From Streptomyces sp. NBC_01341 (GTDB taxonomy: Bacteria > Actinomycetota > Actinomycetes > Streptomycetales > Streptomycetaceae): DNA of 64,000 bases. The first letter of the stretch is position 1. The number at the start of each line of letters is the position of its first letter. The notes under the pieces were generated by a model, which saw only the letters and a list, made by a program, of their open reading frames with translations, did not search any database and had not been told where the DNA came from. Position numbers and translations under genes: made by a program. Positions 40,020 to 48,984 of the stretch are shown one piece after another. The stretch lies in the NCBI RefSeq assembly GCF_035946055.1, contig NZ_CP108364.1, positions 3,844,001-3,908,000 on the forward strand, written 5' to 3'.

Positions 40020-42131
40020 GCCGGCTCGGCCGAGTTCCACCGGGTCCTCGGACTCGTACAGCTCGAACCAGATCGACTTCCCCTCGCCCCGCGGGTCGAC
40101 GCCCCAGGCGTCGGCGAGCATCTCCATCAGCACCAGTCCGCGGCCGCTGGACGCCATCTCGCCGGGCCGCCGCTTGTGCGGCAGCTCGTCGCTCGCGTCG
40201 GCCACCTCCACGCGCAGCCGCCGCTCGCCACGTACGCCGGTCACCTCCGCCACGAGCAGGGCGTCGCCGTCCGTGTGGACCAGCACGTTCGTGGACATCT
40301 CGGAGACCATGAGCTCGGCGGAGTCGACCTGTTCCGCGTCCGCCCAGTCGTGCAGCAGCTCCCGCAGCTGCTGCCGGGCGGCCGCGACCCGCTCGGGCTC
40401 GGCCTGGGCGATCGTCATCGCCGAGCGGCGACCGGGCGGCTTGCGGGTCCGCGCGGCCTCCCGCCGGAGTACGAGCACCGCGATGTCGTCCTCGCGCCGG
40501 TCCACGAGCGGCCCCGTCGTGTAGTGCGAGCCGGGGCCGTGCACGGCCTGGACCAGGGCGTCGGCGAGCTCCTCCAGGTCCTCCGCGGGCTTCTCCAGGA
40601 CCGGCCGGAGCCGGGTCCAGCCGGTGGCCATGTCGTGCCCGCCGGTCTCGATGAGCCCGTCCGTGCACAGCATGATCGTCTCACCCGGGCCCAGGACGAC
40701 CCGGGTCGTCGGGTAGTCGGCGTCCGTCTCGATCCCGAGGGGCAGCCCGCCCGCGGTCTGCCGGATCACCGCGGTGCCGTCGACACTGATCACCACCGGG
40801 TCCGGGTGGCCCGCCCGGGCGATGTCGAGGGTGCCGGTGTCCGGGTCGGCCTCCGCGTACAGGCAGGTCGCGAAGCGCGTCGCGTCGGACCCGTCCCCGT
40901 CGGCATGGTCGTACGCGTCGGTCAGGCCCGACAGGAAGCGGGATGCCCTGGACAGCACGGCGTCCGGGCGGTGGCCCTCGGCCGCGTAGGCGCGCAGGGC
41001 GATCCGCAGCTGGCCCATCAGACCCGCAGCGCGGACGTCATGGCCCTGGACGTCCCCGATGACGAGCGCGATACGGCCGTTCGGGAGCGCGATCACGTCG
41101 TACCAGTCGCCGCCGACCTGGAGACCGCCTCCCGTGGGGACGTAGCGCGCCGCGAGCGTCATGCCGTCGACGCCCGGACCGAGAGAGGGCATCATCGCCT
41201 TCTGAAGGCCCAGTGAGAGCTCCCGCTCGGTCTCGGCGGCACCGGCGCGCGTCAGGGCCTGGGCGAGCATCCTGGCCACCGTGGTCAGCACCGAGCGCTC
41301 GTCCGGCGAGAAGGCCACGTTGTGCCGGAACCCGGCCATCCACGCCCCCGTGGTGTGCCCCGACGAGACCAGCGGCAGGAAGGCCCACGAACGGCGTCCG
41401 AAGTCGCGGGCCAGCGGCCAGGTGGCCGGGAACCGCTTCCGGTACTCCTCGGGGGACGACAGGTAGATCGCCTGCCCGGTCCGTACGACCTCGGCCGCCG
41501 GGTAGTCCGTCTCCAGGGGCATGTCGATGAACGGCTTCTCGTCGCCGACGTTGTGCCCGTGGTGGCCGACGACCGTCAAGTGGTCGCCGGAGACGCCGAA
41601 GACGGCGAGCCCGTCCGGGGAGAAGCCGGGCATGGAGAGCGAACCGGCCACCCGCAGCACCTCCGCCGTGGACCCCGCCTCGGCCAGCGCCCGGCCCGCG
41701 TCCAGCAGGAACGCCTCGCGGGAGCGGCGCCAGTCGCCGGTGAGCGGGGTGTGCGAGGCGATGGTCTCCGGAGGCTGCGCGATCTCCTGGAGGATGCCCA
41801 TCAGCACGTACGTGTGGCTGCCGGGAGAGTCGACCGGCACCGGCTTGGACCGGGTGCGCACCGTCCGTACGACCCTGCCGTTCTCGTCCACGATGCGCAT
41901 GCGGGCCTCGGCGACGGTGTCCTCGGAGATCGCGAAGTTCACCACCCCGTCGATCTCCTCCCAGTCGGCGGGGTGGAAGCGGGGGCGCACCTCCTCGCCG
42001 GGGCGTACCACGGGCTCGGCAGGCAGTCCGAGCAACCGGGCTGCCTCGGCGTCGAGCGAGACCGTGCCCGAGGAGCTGTCCCAGCTCCACAGACCCGTCC
42101 CGATCGCAGCCAGGATCTCCTCGGTACGCAT
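40014..42131 (-). CDS. SpoIIE/PP2C-type phosphatase with PAS, GAF and anti-sigma-like ATPase domains
   Basis: 705 residues: PAS-like ~1-115; GAF-like ~140-300; SpoIIE phosphatase ~320-555 with metal motifs GGDWYD (340), DVQGHD (360), CTDG (489) and DDIAVLVL (548); and a histidine-kinase-like ATPase of the RsbW/SpoIIAB type ~575-695 with the N-box ELMVSEMSTNVLVHT (606) and GRGLVLM (663). The two output domains should work on one anti-sigma/anti-anti-sigma pathway from opposite sides. No sigma or antagonist gene is adjacent. ATG 42131 is kept though its ribosome site is poor. Confidence 0.88.
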   Translation of the reverse strand: MRTEEILAAIGTGLWSWDSSSGTVSLDAEAARLLGLPAEPVVRPGEEVRPRFHPADWEEIDGVVNFAISEDTVAEARMRIVDENGRVVRTVRTRSKPVPVDSPGSHTYVLMGILQEIAQPPETIASHTPLTGDWRRSREAFLLDAGRALAEAGSTAEVLRVAGSLSMPGFSPDGLAVFGVSGDHLTVVGHHGHNVGDEKPFIDMPLETDYPAAEVVRTGQAIYLSSPEEYRKRFPATWPLARDFGRRSWAFLPLVSSGHTTGAWMAGFRHNVAFSPDERSVLTTVARMLAQALTRAGAAETERELSLGLQKAMMPSLGPGVDGMTLAARYVPTGGGLQVGGDWYDVIALPNGRIALVIGDVQGHDVRAAGLMGQLRIALRAYAAEGHRPDAVLSRASRFLSGLTDAYDHADGDGSDATRFATCLYAEADPDTGTLDIARAGHPDPVVISVDGTAVIRQTAGGLPLGIETDADYPTTRVVLGPGETIMLCTDGLIETGGHDMATGWTRLRPVLEKPAEDLEELADALVQAVHGPGSHYTTGPLVDRREDDIAVLVLRREAARTRKPPGRRSAMTIAQAEPERVAAARQQLRELLHDWADAEQVDSAELMVSEMSTNVLVHTDGDALLVAEVTGVRGERRLRVEVADASDELPHKRRPGEMASSGRGLVLMEMLADAWGVDPRGEGKSIWFELYESEDPVELGRAGS

Positions 42132-42244
42132 TGCCCCACTTTAGGAAGATGTTCTCCGTGGACGCCACCGAGGGACGGCCGCCCGGCAACACCCCCTGGA
42201 CGTTCGTACGCGCGTCCCGGAGGACGATGCGGCGTCAATGCCAA

Positions 42245-42273
42245 TGAAGTGGTGCGCCTACGGGCGGTAGCCT
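42245..42273 (+). promoter_or_regulatory. Candidate aspS promoter
   Basis: TGAAGT (42245-42250) and TAGCCT (42268-42273) are spaced 17 bases, like a weak housekeeping-sigma promoter, 43 bases before the aspS start. Confidence 0.35.
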
Positions 42274-42316
42274 GGGGTGTCAATCCACCCCGACCGCGAA
42301 GACTGGATGAACGACG

Positions 42317-44152
42317 ATGCATCGGTACAGGTCCCACACCTGCGGCGAGCTCCGCGCCTCTGACGTCGGCACCGACGTCCGGCTGAGCGGCTGGCTGCAC
42401 AATCGCCGAGACCTGGGCGGCATCCTCTTCATCGATCTGCGCGACCACTACGGTCTCGTGCAGCTCGTCGCCCGCCCGGGCACCGCCGGCAACGACGCAC
42501 TGGCGAAGCTCACCAAGGAGACCGTCGTCCGGATCGACGGCAAGGTCTCCGCGCGCGGCGCCGACAACGTGAACCCGGAGCTCTCGACCGGCGAGATCGA
42601 GATCGAGGTCACCGAGGTCGAGGTGCTGGGCGAGGCCGCCCCGCTGCCCTTCACGATCAACGCCGAGGACGGGGTCAACGAGGAACGGCGCCTGGAGTAC
42701 CGCTTCCTCGACCTGCGCCGTGAGCGCATGCACCGCAACATCATGCTGCGCTCGTCCGTGATCGCTTCCATCCGTTCCAAGATGGTGGCCCTCGGATTCA
42801 ACGAGATGGCGACCCCGATTCTCGCCGCGACCTCCCCCGAGGGCGCCCGTGACTTCGTGGTGCCCTCCCGCCTGAACCCGGGCAAGTTCTACGCGCTCCC
42901 GCAGGCCCCGCAGCAGTTCAAGCAGCTGCTGATGATCTCCGGCTTCGACCGCTACTTCCAGATCGCGCCGTGCTTCCGCGACGAGGACGCCCGCGCCGAC
43001 CGCTCGCCGGGCGAGTTCTACCAGCTCGACGTCGAGATGTCGTTCGTCGAGCAGGAGGACGTCTTCCAGCCGATCGAGAAGCTCATGACCGAGCTCTTCG
43101 AGGAGTTCGGCAACGGCCGCCATGTGACCTCGCCGTTCCCGCGCATCCCGTTCCGCGAGTCGATGCTGAAGTACGGCAACGACAAGCCGGACCTGCGTGC
43201 CCAGCTGGAACTCGTCGACATCTCGGACATCTTCGCCGACTCGGAGTTCAAGGCCTTCGCCGGCAAGCACGTCCGCGCCCTTCCGGTGCCGGACACCGCG
43301 GGCCAGTCCCGTAAGTTCTTCGACGGCCTCGGCGCCTACGCGGTCGAGCACGGCGCCAAGGGCCTCGCCTGGGTCCGCGTCGGTGAGGACGGCACGCTGG
43401 CGGGCCCGATCGCCAAGTTCCTCACCGAGGCGGACATCAAGACCCTCACCGAGCGTCTGTCCCTCGTGCCCGGTCACGCGGTCTTCTTCGGCGCGGGCGA
43501 GTTCGACGAGGTCTCCAAGATCATGTCCGTCGTCCGCGTCGAGGCCGCCAAGCGCGCCGGCCTCTTCGAGGAGAACGTCTTCCGCTTCTGCTGGATCGTC
43601 GACTTCCCGATGTACGAGAAGGACGAGGACACCGGGAAGATCGACTTCTCGCACAACCCGTTCTCCATGCCCCAGGGCGGCATGAAGGACCTGGAGGAGA
43701 AGGACCCGCTCGACATCCTGGCGTGGCAGTACGACATCGTCTGCAACGGCATCGAGCTGTCCTCCGGCGCCATCCGTAACCACGAGCCCGAGGTCATGCT
43801 GAAGGCCTTCGCGATCGCCGGCTACGAGGCGGAGACTGTCGAGAGGGAGTTCGCGGGCATGCTCCGCGCCTTCCGCCTCGGTGCCCCGCCGCACGGTGGC
43901 ATCGCCCCGGGTGTCGACCGCATCGTGATGCTGCTGGCCGACGAGCCCAACATCCGCGAGACGATCGCCTTCCCGTTGAACGGCAACGCCCAGGACCTGA
44001 TGATGGGCGCGCCGAGCGAGCTGGACGAGACGCGCCTGCGCGAGCTGAACATCCAGCTCCGCAAGCCCGTCGCGTCGGCGAAGGGCGAAGCCAAGGCGGC
44101 ACCGGCCTCCGACGCCAAGGACTCGGTCGCGAGGGACACCGGCGCGAAGTAG
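42317..44152 (+). CDS. aspS: Aspartyl-tRNA synthetase
   Basis: 611 residues of class IIb. OB-fold anticodon domain ~1-105 (SGWLHNRRDLGGILFIDLRD), then class II motifs: motif 1 region FNEMATPILAATSPEGARDF, motif 2 FRDEDARADRSPGEF near residue 218, the bacterial insertion, and motif 3 GIAPGVDRIVMLLAD near 535. Residues NGIELSSGAIRNHEPEV replace the more usual GGGSIR-type segment and resemble alphaproteobacterial enzymes. The last ~35 residues are a Lys/Ala-rich tail. It charges tRNA-Asp in the cytoplasm. The ribosome site before ATG 42317 is weak. Confidence 0.96.
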   Translation: MHRYRSHTCGELRASDVGTDVRLSGWLHNRRDLGGILFIDLRDHYGLVQLVARPGTAGNDALAKLTKETVVRIDGKVSARGADNVNPELSTGEIEIEVTEVEVLGEAAPLPFTINAEDGVNEERRLEYRFLDLRRERMHRNIMLRSSVIASIRSKMVALGFNEMATPILAATSPEGARDFVVPSRLNPGKFYALPQAPQQFKQLLMISGFDRYFQIAPCFRDEDARADRSPGEFYQLDVEMSFVEQEDVFQPIEKLMTELFEEFGNGRHVTSPFPRIPFRESMLKYGNDKPDLRAQLELVDISDIFADSEFKAFAGKHVRALPVPDTAGQSRKFFDGLGAYAVEHGAKGLAWVRVGEDGTLAGPIAKFLTEADIKTLTERLSLVPGHAVFFGAGEFDEVSKIMSVVRVEAAKRAGLFEENVFRFCWIVDFPMYEKDEDTGKIDFSHNPFSMPQGGMKDLEEKDPLDILAWQYDIVCNGIELSSGAIRNHEPEVMLKAFAIAGYEAETVEREFAGMLRAFRLGAPPHGGIAPGVDRIVMLLADEPNIRETIAFPLNGNAQDLMMGAPSELDETRLRELNIQLRKPVASAKGEAKAAPASDAKDSVARDTGAK

Positions 44153-44171
44153 GCGCCTCGGTTCCGCTTCG

Positions 44172-44185
44172 GTTCCACGTGAAAC
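44172..44185. other. Near-consensus parS site
   Basis: GTTCCACGTGAAAC differs from the parS consensus by one base (C for T at position 4). It lies 20 bases after aspS and next to its terminator. Single-mismatch parS sites are known in Streptomyces. Confidence 0.65.
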
Positions 44186-44213
44186 AGCCCCCGGCCACCG
44201 GCCGGGGGCTTTT
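44186..44213 (+). terminator. Rho-independent terminator of aspS
   Basis: AGCCCCCGGCC and GGCCGGGGGCT pair exactly (11 bp, loop ACC) and are followed by TTT, the only hairpin here with the classical T run. Confidence 0.8.
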
Positions 44214-44412
44214 CCGTCCGCCGGGCCGTTTCGGAGCGCCGGGGTTCCGGGCTCCCTTCCTGCGTACGGGTGAGGGTGGGGAACTTCCCGGGCCCCGGGT
44301 CCACGGACCGGGTACATCCGGAGCGTCCCGGTTCGGATTCGGCGCCTGCGGGCCCGGCGAGGACTGGCACCCGGAAGCGCTCGTCCGCCCCGCCACCGAG
44401 GAGCCCCGCACC

Positions 44413-45165
44413 GTGTCCGTCGCGCGCCGCCCGTACGTCCTGCTCGTCCTCCTCTTCCTGCTCGTCATCGGCTGCTCGGCCGGCGCGGTGCGGACCACCC
44501 CGGAGCCCAAGGCCGCGGCCGGTCCGCGGGCCGCGGACGTGCCCCTTGCCGTGGAGCCCCTCATGCCCCCGGCTGACATCCCGGGGACCGGACCCGAGAC
44601 CCGGGACCGGATCCCGGACACGTCCCGGCAGGCCCTCGTCGTGACCGGCCTCGGGCCCGACTCCAACCGCTCCACGGCCGTGCTCTACAGCCGCGACGAC
44701 CCCGCACGCGGCTGGAGACCGATCGCGGGACCCTGGCCCGCGCACAACGGCATGGAGGGCTGGACGGATCACCACCTCGCCAACGACCTCCGCTCGCCGG
44801 TCGGGGTCTTCGGTCTCACCGACGCGGGCGGCCGGCTGCCCGATCCGGGCACCCTGCTGCCGTACGACGAGGAGCCCGGCTTCGCGGTGGGCGGCGAGGG
44901 CTTTCTGGGCGAGCCGCTGGAGGGCTCCTTCGACTACGTCGTCGCCATCGACTACAACCGCACCCCGGGCACGTCCCCGCTGGACCGCGACCGGCCCCTC
45001 GGCGAGGACAGGGGCGGCGGCATCTGGGTCCACGTGGACCACGGGGGCCCCACCCAGGCCTGTGTCTCGCTCACCGAGGACCGGATGCGGGAGCTGCTCC
45101 TCACCCTGGACCCCGTGAAGTCCCCCGTGATCGTGATGGGGGACGCCGCGTCACTGGCGAGGTGA
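44413..45165 (+). CDS. L,D-transpeptidase-like (YkuD/COG3786-type) lipoprotein
   Basis: 250 residues. Hydrophobic leader VLLVLLFLLVIGCSAG with a lipobox-like Cys at about residue 20, so probably a surface lipoprotein. The C-terminal domain has IWVHVDHGGPTQACVSL, corresponding to the H...(T/S)xxCV catalytic region of L,D-transpeptidases that act on peptidoglycan; the usual HGC is GPTQAC here. GTG 44413 has GAGGAG 9 bases before it. In-frame codons further upstream run across the aspS terminator and are rejected. Confidence 0.78.
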   Translation: MSVARRPYVLLVLLFLLVIGCSAGAVRTTPEPKAAAGPRAADVPLAVEPLMPPADIPGTGPETRDRIPDTSRQALVVTGLGPDSNRSTAVLYSRDDPARGWRPIAGPWPAHNGMEGWTDHHLANDLRSPVGVFGLTDAGGRLPDPGTLLPYDEEPGFAVGGEGFLGEPLEGSFDYVVAIDYNRTPGTSPLDRDRPLGEDRGGGIWVHVDHGGPTQACVSLTEDRMRELLLTLDPVKSPVIVMGDAASLAR

Positions 45166-45187
45166 GGGAAGGACCCGCCGGAGCGTG

Positions 45188-45230
45188 CGAAGGAGCCCGG
45201 GACCCGTTCCACGGGTCCCGGGCTCCTTCG
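45188..45230. terminator. Strong bidirectional hairpin
   Basis: Exact 20-bp arms at 45188-45207 and 45211-45230, loop TCC, between the convergent transpeptidase-like and metG genes. Confidence 0.8.
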
Positions 45231-45259
45231 TGGCACGGGAAAGCGATGCGTACGCGGTG

Positions 45260-46864
45260 TTACGCGGGCTTCTCCTCCAGACGCGGGAACAGCACCGCGC
45301 CCTTGGTGACCGTCGCGCCGGCGGGCAGCTGTCCCCAGCGGCCGGCGTCCTGCACCCGCTGCCCGGCCAGGGCGCCCAAGGACGCCTCGGCACCCAGGGA
45401 CTCCCACAGCTTCTGCGAGGTGTCCGGCATGACGGCGTTCAGCAGGACCGCGACACCGCGCAGCGACTCGGCGGCCGTGTACAGGATGGTCGCGAGGCGG
45501 GCCTGGCCCTCCGGCGACGTGTCCTTGGCGACCTTCCAGGGCTCCTGCTCGGTGATGTAGCCGTTGACCTGCTTCACGAAGTCGAAGACCGCGAGGATGC
45601 CGCCCTGGAAGTCCAGCTCCTCGCCGATCTTCAGGTCCGCCGCGGTGACGGCCCGGGCCAGACCCTCCTGGACCGCCGACTCCGCGTCACCGGGCGTCGT
45701 GGCCTCCGGCAGCGCGCCGCCGAAGTACTTGCCGACCATGGCCGCGACGCGCGAGGCGAGGTTGCCGTAGTCGTTGGCGAGCTCGGAGGTGTAGCGGGCG
45801 CTGAAGTCCTCCCAGGAGAACGAGCCGTCGCTGCCGTACGCGATGGCGCGCAGGAAGTACCAGCGGTAGGCGTCCACACCGAAGTGGGAGGTCAGGTCCT
45901 GCGGCTTGATGCCCGTCAGGTTCGACTTGGACATCTTCTCGCCGCCGACCATCAGCCAGCCGTTGGCGACGACCTTGCCCGGCAGCGGCAGGCCCTGCGC
46001 CATCAGCATGGCCGGCCAGATCACCGAGTGGAACCGGAGGATGTCCTTGCCGATCAGGTGGACGTTCGCCGGGAAGGTGCCGTCGAACTTGTCCTGGTTG
46101 GCGCCGTAGCCGACGGCCGTCGCGTAGTTCAGCAGCGCGTCGATCCACACGTAGATGACGTGCTTCGGGTCCCACGGCACCGGGACGCCCCAGTCGAAGG
46201 TGGAACGCGAGATCGACAGGTCCTGGAGACCCTGCTTGACGAAGTTCACGATCTCGTTGCGGGCCGACTCGGGCTGGATGAAGTCCGGGTTGGCCGCGTA
46301 GAACTCCATGAGCTTCGGGCCGTACTCGCTCAGCTTGAAGAAGTAGTTCTCCTCCTTGAGGAGCTCCACCGGCTTCTTGTGGATCGGGCACAGCTTCGTG
46401 CCGTCCTCGGCCTCGATCAGGTCCCCGGGGAGCTTGTACTCCTCGCAGCCCACGCAGTACGGGCCTTCGTACCCGCCCTTGTAGATCTGGTCCTTGTCGT
46501 ACAGGTCCTGCACGAACTCCTGCACACGGTCCGTGTGCCGCTTCTCCGTCGTGCGGATGAAGTCGTCGTTCGCGATGTTCAGGTGCTCCCAGAGGGGCTT
46601 CCATGCCTCCTCGACGAGCTTGTCGCACCAGGCCTGGGGGGTGACGTTGTTCGCTTCGGCCGTGCGCATGATCTTCTGACCGTGCTCGTCCGTGCCGGTG
46701 AGGTACCACACCTTCTCGCCGCGCTGGCGGTGCCAGCGGGTGAGCACGTCGCCTGCGACGGTCGTGTAGGCGTGGCCCAGGTGAGGAGCGTCGTTGACGT
46801 AGTAGATGGGGGTCGAGACGTAGTACGCCGTCGCCCCCTGCTTCTCGGATCCAGTGGCCGCCAT
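45260..46864 (-). CDS. metG: Methionyl-tRNA synthetase
   Basis: 534 residues, class I. The HIGH-equivalent HLGH is at 28-31 and KMSKS at 310-314. A zinc-knuckle region holds CVGC (137-140) and CPIH (159-162), one ligand pair replaced by Cys-His. The anticodon-binding helical domain follows, and there is no C-terminal EMAPII-like domain. It charges tRNA-Met and initiator tRNA. ATG 46864 is used with AGGA 8 bases upstream; a GTG at 46897 is in frame but unsupported. Convergent with the preceding gene. Confidence 0.96.
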   Translation of the reverse strand: MAATGSEKQGATAYYVSTPIYYVNDAPHLGHAYTTVAGDVLTRWHRQRGEKVWYLTGTDEHGQKIMRTAEANNVTPQAWCDKLVEEAWKPLWEHLNIANDDFIRTTEKRHTDRVQEFVQDLYDKDQIYKGGYEGPYCVGCEEYKLPGDLIEAEDGTKLCPIHKKPVELLKEENYFFKLSEYGPKLMEFYAANPDFIQPESARNEIVNFVKQGLQDLSISRSTFDWGVPVPWDPKHVIYVWIDALLNYATAVGYGANQDKFDGTFPANVHLIGKDILRFHSVIWPAMLMAQGLPLPGKVVANGWLMVGGEKMSKSNLTGIKPQDLTSHFGVDAYRWYFLRAIAYGSDGSFSWEDFSARYTSELANDYGNLASRVAAMVGKYFGGALPEATTPGDAESAVQEGLARAVTAADLKIGEELDFQGGILAVFDFVKQVNGYITEQEPWKVAKDTSPEGQARLATILYTAAESLRGVAVLLNAVMPDTSQKLWESLGAEASLGALAGQRVQDAGRWGQLPAGATVTKGAVLFPRLEEKPA

Positions 46865-46965
46865 GGTCGAAATCCTAACGGTCCGTGGGAGATCCACTCA
46901 CATCGATTGCGGCAGCCCCGGCCTCCCGGCCGAGCCGCGGGCCGCTCCGGACCGCGGCGCCACGG

Positions 46966-47002
46966 CCACGGCGGTACCCGGCCCGGGGGCGGGTACCGCC
47001 GT
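46966..47002 (-). terminator. Hairpin after the VWA-protein gene
   Basis: A 14-bp exact stem (CACGGCGGTACCCG with CGGGTACCGCCGTG), loop of 9 bases, lies 22 bases beyond the VWA-protein stop and before metG's start. Confidence 0.7.
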
Positions 47003-47023
47003 GACCGCACGGAGGCCGGCGGA

Positions 47024-48628
47024 TCAGCCTTCCGCGACGACCCCGCGGGCGGCGGACCAGGCGGGCAGCCCGGCGAGCGCGTCCCGGTAGAAGGCCGCAT
47101 CGGGGACCTCGCGCGGAGCGGGGCCCGCGTGGAGGAAGCCGGCGTTCGGGAGGTCCAGCCTGCGCAGGAAGTCGAAGCCCTTCGCGTCCTCGTCACCGAA
47201 CGCGACGAACTGGAAGAACAGCGGCAGCCGTGCCGCGTCGGTCAGCGCCTGCTTGGCGGCCTGCCTGGCGTCCGGCGCGCCGTCCGTCTGGAAGATCACC
47301 AGAGCGGGGCCGGTGGCCTCGGACTTCTCGTAGTGCGTGACGATCTCCTCGACGGCCCGGTGGTAGTTCGTCCGGCCCAGGCGGCCGAGACCCGCGTGCA
47401 GCTCGTCGATCCGGCCCTCGTGCGCGGTGAGGTCGATCGCCCCGGTGCCGTCGATGTCGGTCGAGAAGAACACGACGGGCACGGTGGCGTTCGGGTCCAG
47501 GTGCGCGGCGAGTGCGAGGGCGCGGTCGCCGAGGTGCTGGGCGCTGCCGTCCTTGTAGAACGGCCGCATCGACCCGGACCGGTCGAGCACCAGGTAGACG
47601 GTGGCCCGGAGTCCGGTCAGCCCGTGCGCCTTGAGCGCGGCCTGCGCCGCCTTGTACGGGGCGACGAGCTCGGGGGCGGCCGTCTTGACCCGGGCGAGGG
47701 TGACGGCGGGCTTGCCGGCGGGGACCGCCTTGGCGGCGGGCGTGACGGGCGTGACGGGCGTGACGGGTGTGACGGGCGCGGCAGGGGTGACGGGGGCGAC
47801 GGGGGCGACCGGCGCCGGTGTCACCGGAGGCGCGGGCTCGGCGAGCGGCGCGGGCTCGGCCAGGGGTGCGGGTTCCGCCACGGGCTCGGGGGCGGCGACG
47901 GGTGCGGCTGCCACCGGCTCCGGCGCCGCCGGGATCCCGGCCTCGGCCTCCGGCAGGGGCTCGGGCGCGGTGTCCACGACCGGCGCGGGTGCCACGAGAG
48001 GCTCGGCGACGGGAGCGGCCTCGGGCTCGGGCGCGGCGGCCGCCTCCGCGACGGGGTTCTCCGGCTTCGCGACCGACGACTCGTCCACCTGCACGGCCTC
48101 CGCCTGCGCGGCGGGCTCGTCGGTGTCAGCCTCAGGAGCCTCGGCCGTCACGGCCGGGACCTCACGAGGCGCGGCCTCGGGCTTCGCCTCAGGCTCCGGG
48201 TCCATGTCGATCAGGATCGGGGCCACGACTCCCCGCTCCGGGTCGGCCGCGACCACCGGGGCCACCGGGGCCACCGTCTCCGGCTCCTCCGGCACCGTGT
48301 CCTCGGCCCGCCCGGTGTCGTGGGACTCCGTGGCCGGCTCCGCCTCGGGGGCGGATCCCTGGGCCGGGACCCGGGGCACGGGGGCCGGCGGCACGGACGC
48401 GTTGTCGAAGGCCGCTGCCACCAGGTCCGAGGCCCGGCCGTCGTCGTGCTCGGCCGGGGGAGGGGACGCGGGGGCCGGTACCGAGGCCTTCGCGGGCTCG
48501 GCCGCCGGAGTGCCGGTCTCCGGCTCCGTGGGCTGGGTGCGCTCGGCCTGGGGAGGGACGGTGGCCGTGGCCGGCTCGTCCTGCTCCGTCCGGCCGAACA
48601 CCTTGCGCAGCAAGCTCCGAATGCCCAT
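47024..48628 (-). CDS. VWA-domain protein (TerF-like) with long Pro/Ala/Glu linker
   Basis: 534 residues. A basic N-terminus (MGIRSLLRKVFGR) is followed by ~270 residues of Pro, Ala, Val and Glu including PVTPVTPVTPVTP. A von Willebrand A domain occupies ~315-525: MIDAS DRSGSM near 345, FFSTDID, and TDGAPDA near 455. It resembles the VWA_TerF type seen with tellurium-resistance proteins. A TerB-like protein is encoded at 61 kb. Role probably metal-ion-dependent scaffolding; unproven. ATG 48628 is 8 bases after AAAGG, better than ATG 48646. Confidence 0.82.
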   Translation of the reverse strand: MGIRSLLRKVFGRTEQDEPATATVPPQAERTQPTEPETGTPAAEPAKASVPAPASPPPAEHDDGRASDLVAAAFDNASVPPAPVPRVPAQGSAPEAEPATESHDTGRAEDTVPEEPETVAPVAPVVAADPERGVVAPILIDMDPEPEAKPEAAPREVPAVTAEAPEADTDEPAAQAEAVQVDESSVAKPENPVAEAAAAPEPEAAPVAEPLVAPAPVVDTAPEPLPEAEAGIPAAPEPVAAAPVAAPEPVAEPAPLAEPAPLAEPAPPVTPAPVAPVAPVTPAAPVTPVTPVTPVTPAAKAVPAGKPAVTLARVKTAAPELVAPYKAAQAALKAHGLTGLRATVYLVLDRSGSMRPFYKDGSAQHLGDRALALAAHLDPNATVPVVFFSTDIDGTGAIDLTAHEGRIDELHAGLGRLGRTNYHRAVEEIVTHYEKSEATGPALVIFQTDGAPDARQAAKQALTDAARLPLFFQFVAFGDEDAKGFDFLRRLDLPNAGFLHAGPAPREVPDAAFYRDALAGLPAWSAARGVVAEG

Positions 48629-48984
48629 GGGCGAGGCCTTTCGCATGAGTTGGGTGCGATAAATGTCCGTACTGCGGGAATTGATCCCTGGCCAGGGCGG
48701 ATACGTAAGGTTAGCGGCCGGATCCGGCCGTTCGGTGGCGCGGCCCGCCTCCGTGTCAACAGCGCGCCGTCCGAGCCGTGGCCGGGCCCCGAAAGGGCCC
48801 CGGTGGACACACGGAAGCTCCCCGGGAACCTCACGGCCGCACCACGAGTTGGGCGGCGCGCGGTCCGGAAGCGCAGCGGTGTCCCGGACTTCATGCTTCG
48901 TTCACCACCCGCCCCGCGTACCGCATGGCTGCGGACCTGGCGTCACGCACGACATACAGACGGAGGGGCGGAGGGACGGAGAAC
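48629..48984. other. Gap between VWA gene and phoX remnant
   Basis: 356 bases. Near the VWA start, AT-richer DNA (48655-48715) probably holds its promoter. CGGCCGGATCCGGCCG at 48715-48730 is a perfect 16-bp palindrome, a possible operator. The rest shows no coding character in any frame. Confidence 0.35.

Noticed and set aside
42306..42316. Upstream ATG (ATGAACGACG) before aspS as a leader peptide
   Set aside because: It opens in another frame and overlaps aspS with no regulatory codon pattern or hairpin.
41939..44317. Long minus-strand open frame antisense to aspS
   Set aside because: A mirror of aspS codon bias: Val/Leu/Arg/Asp-rich without any domain; no ribosome site.
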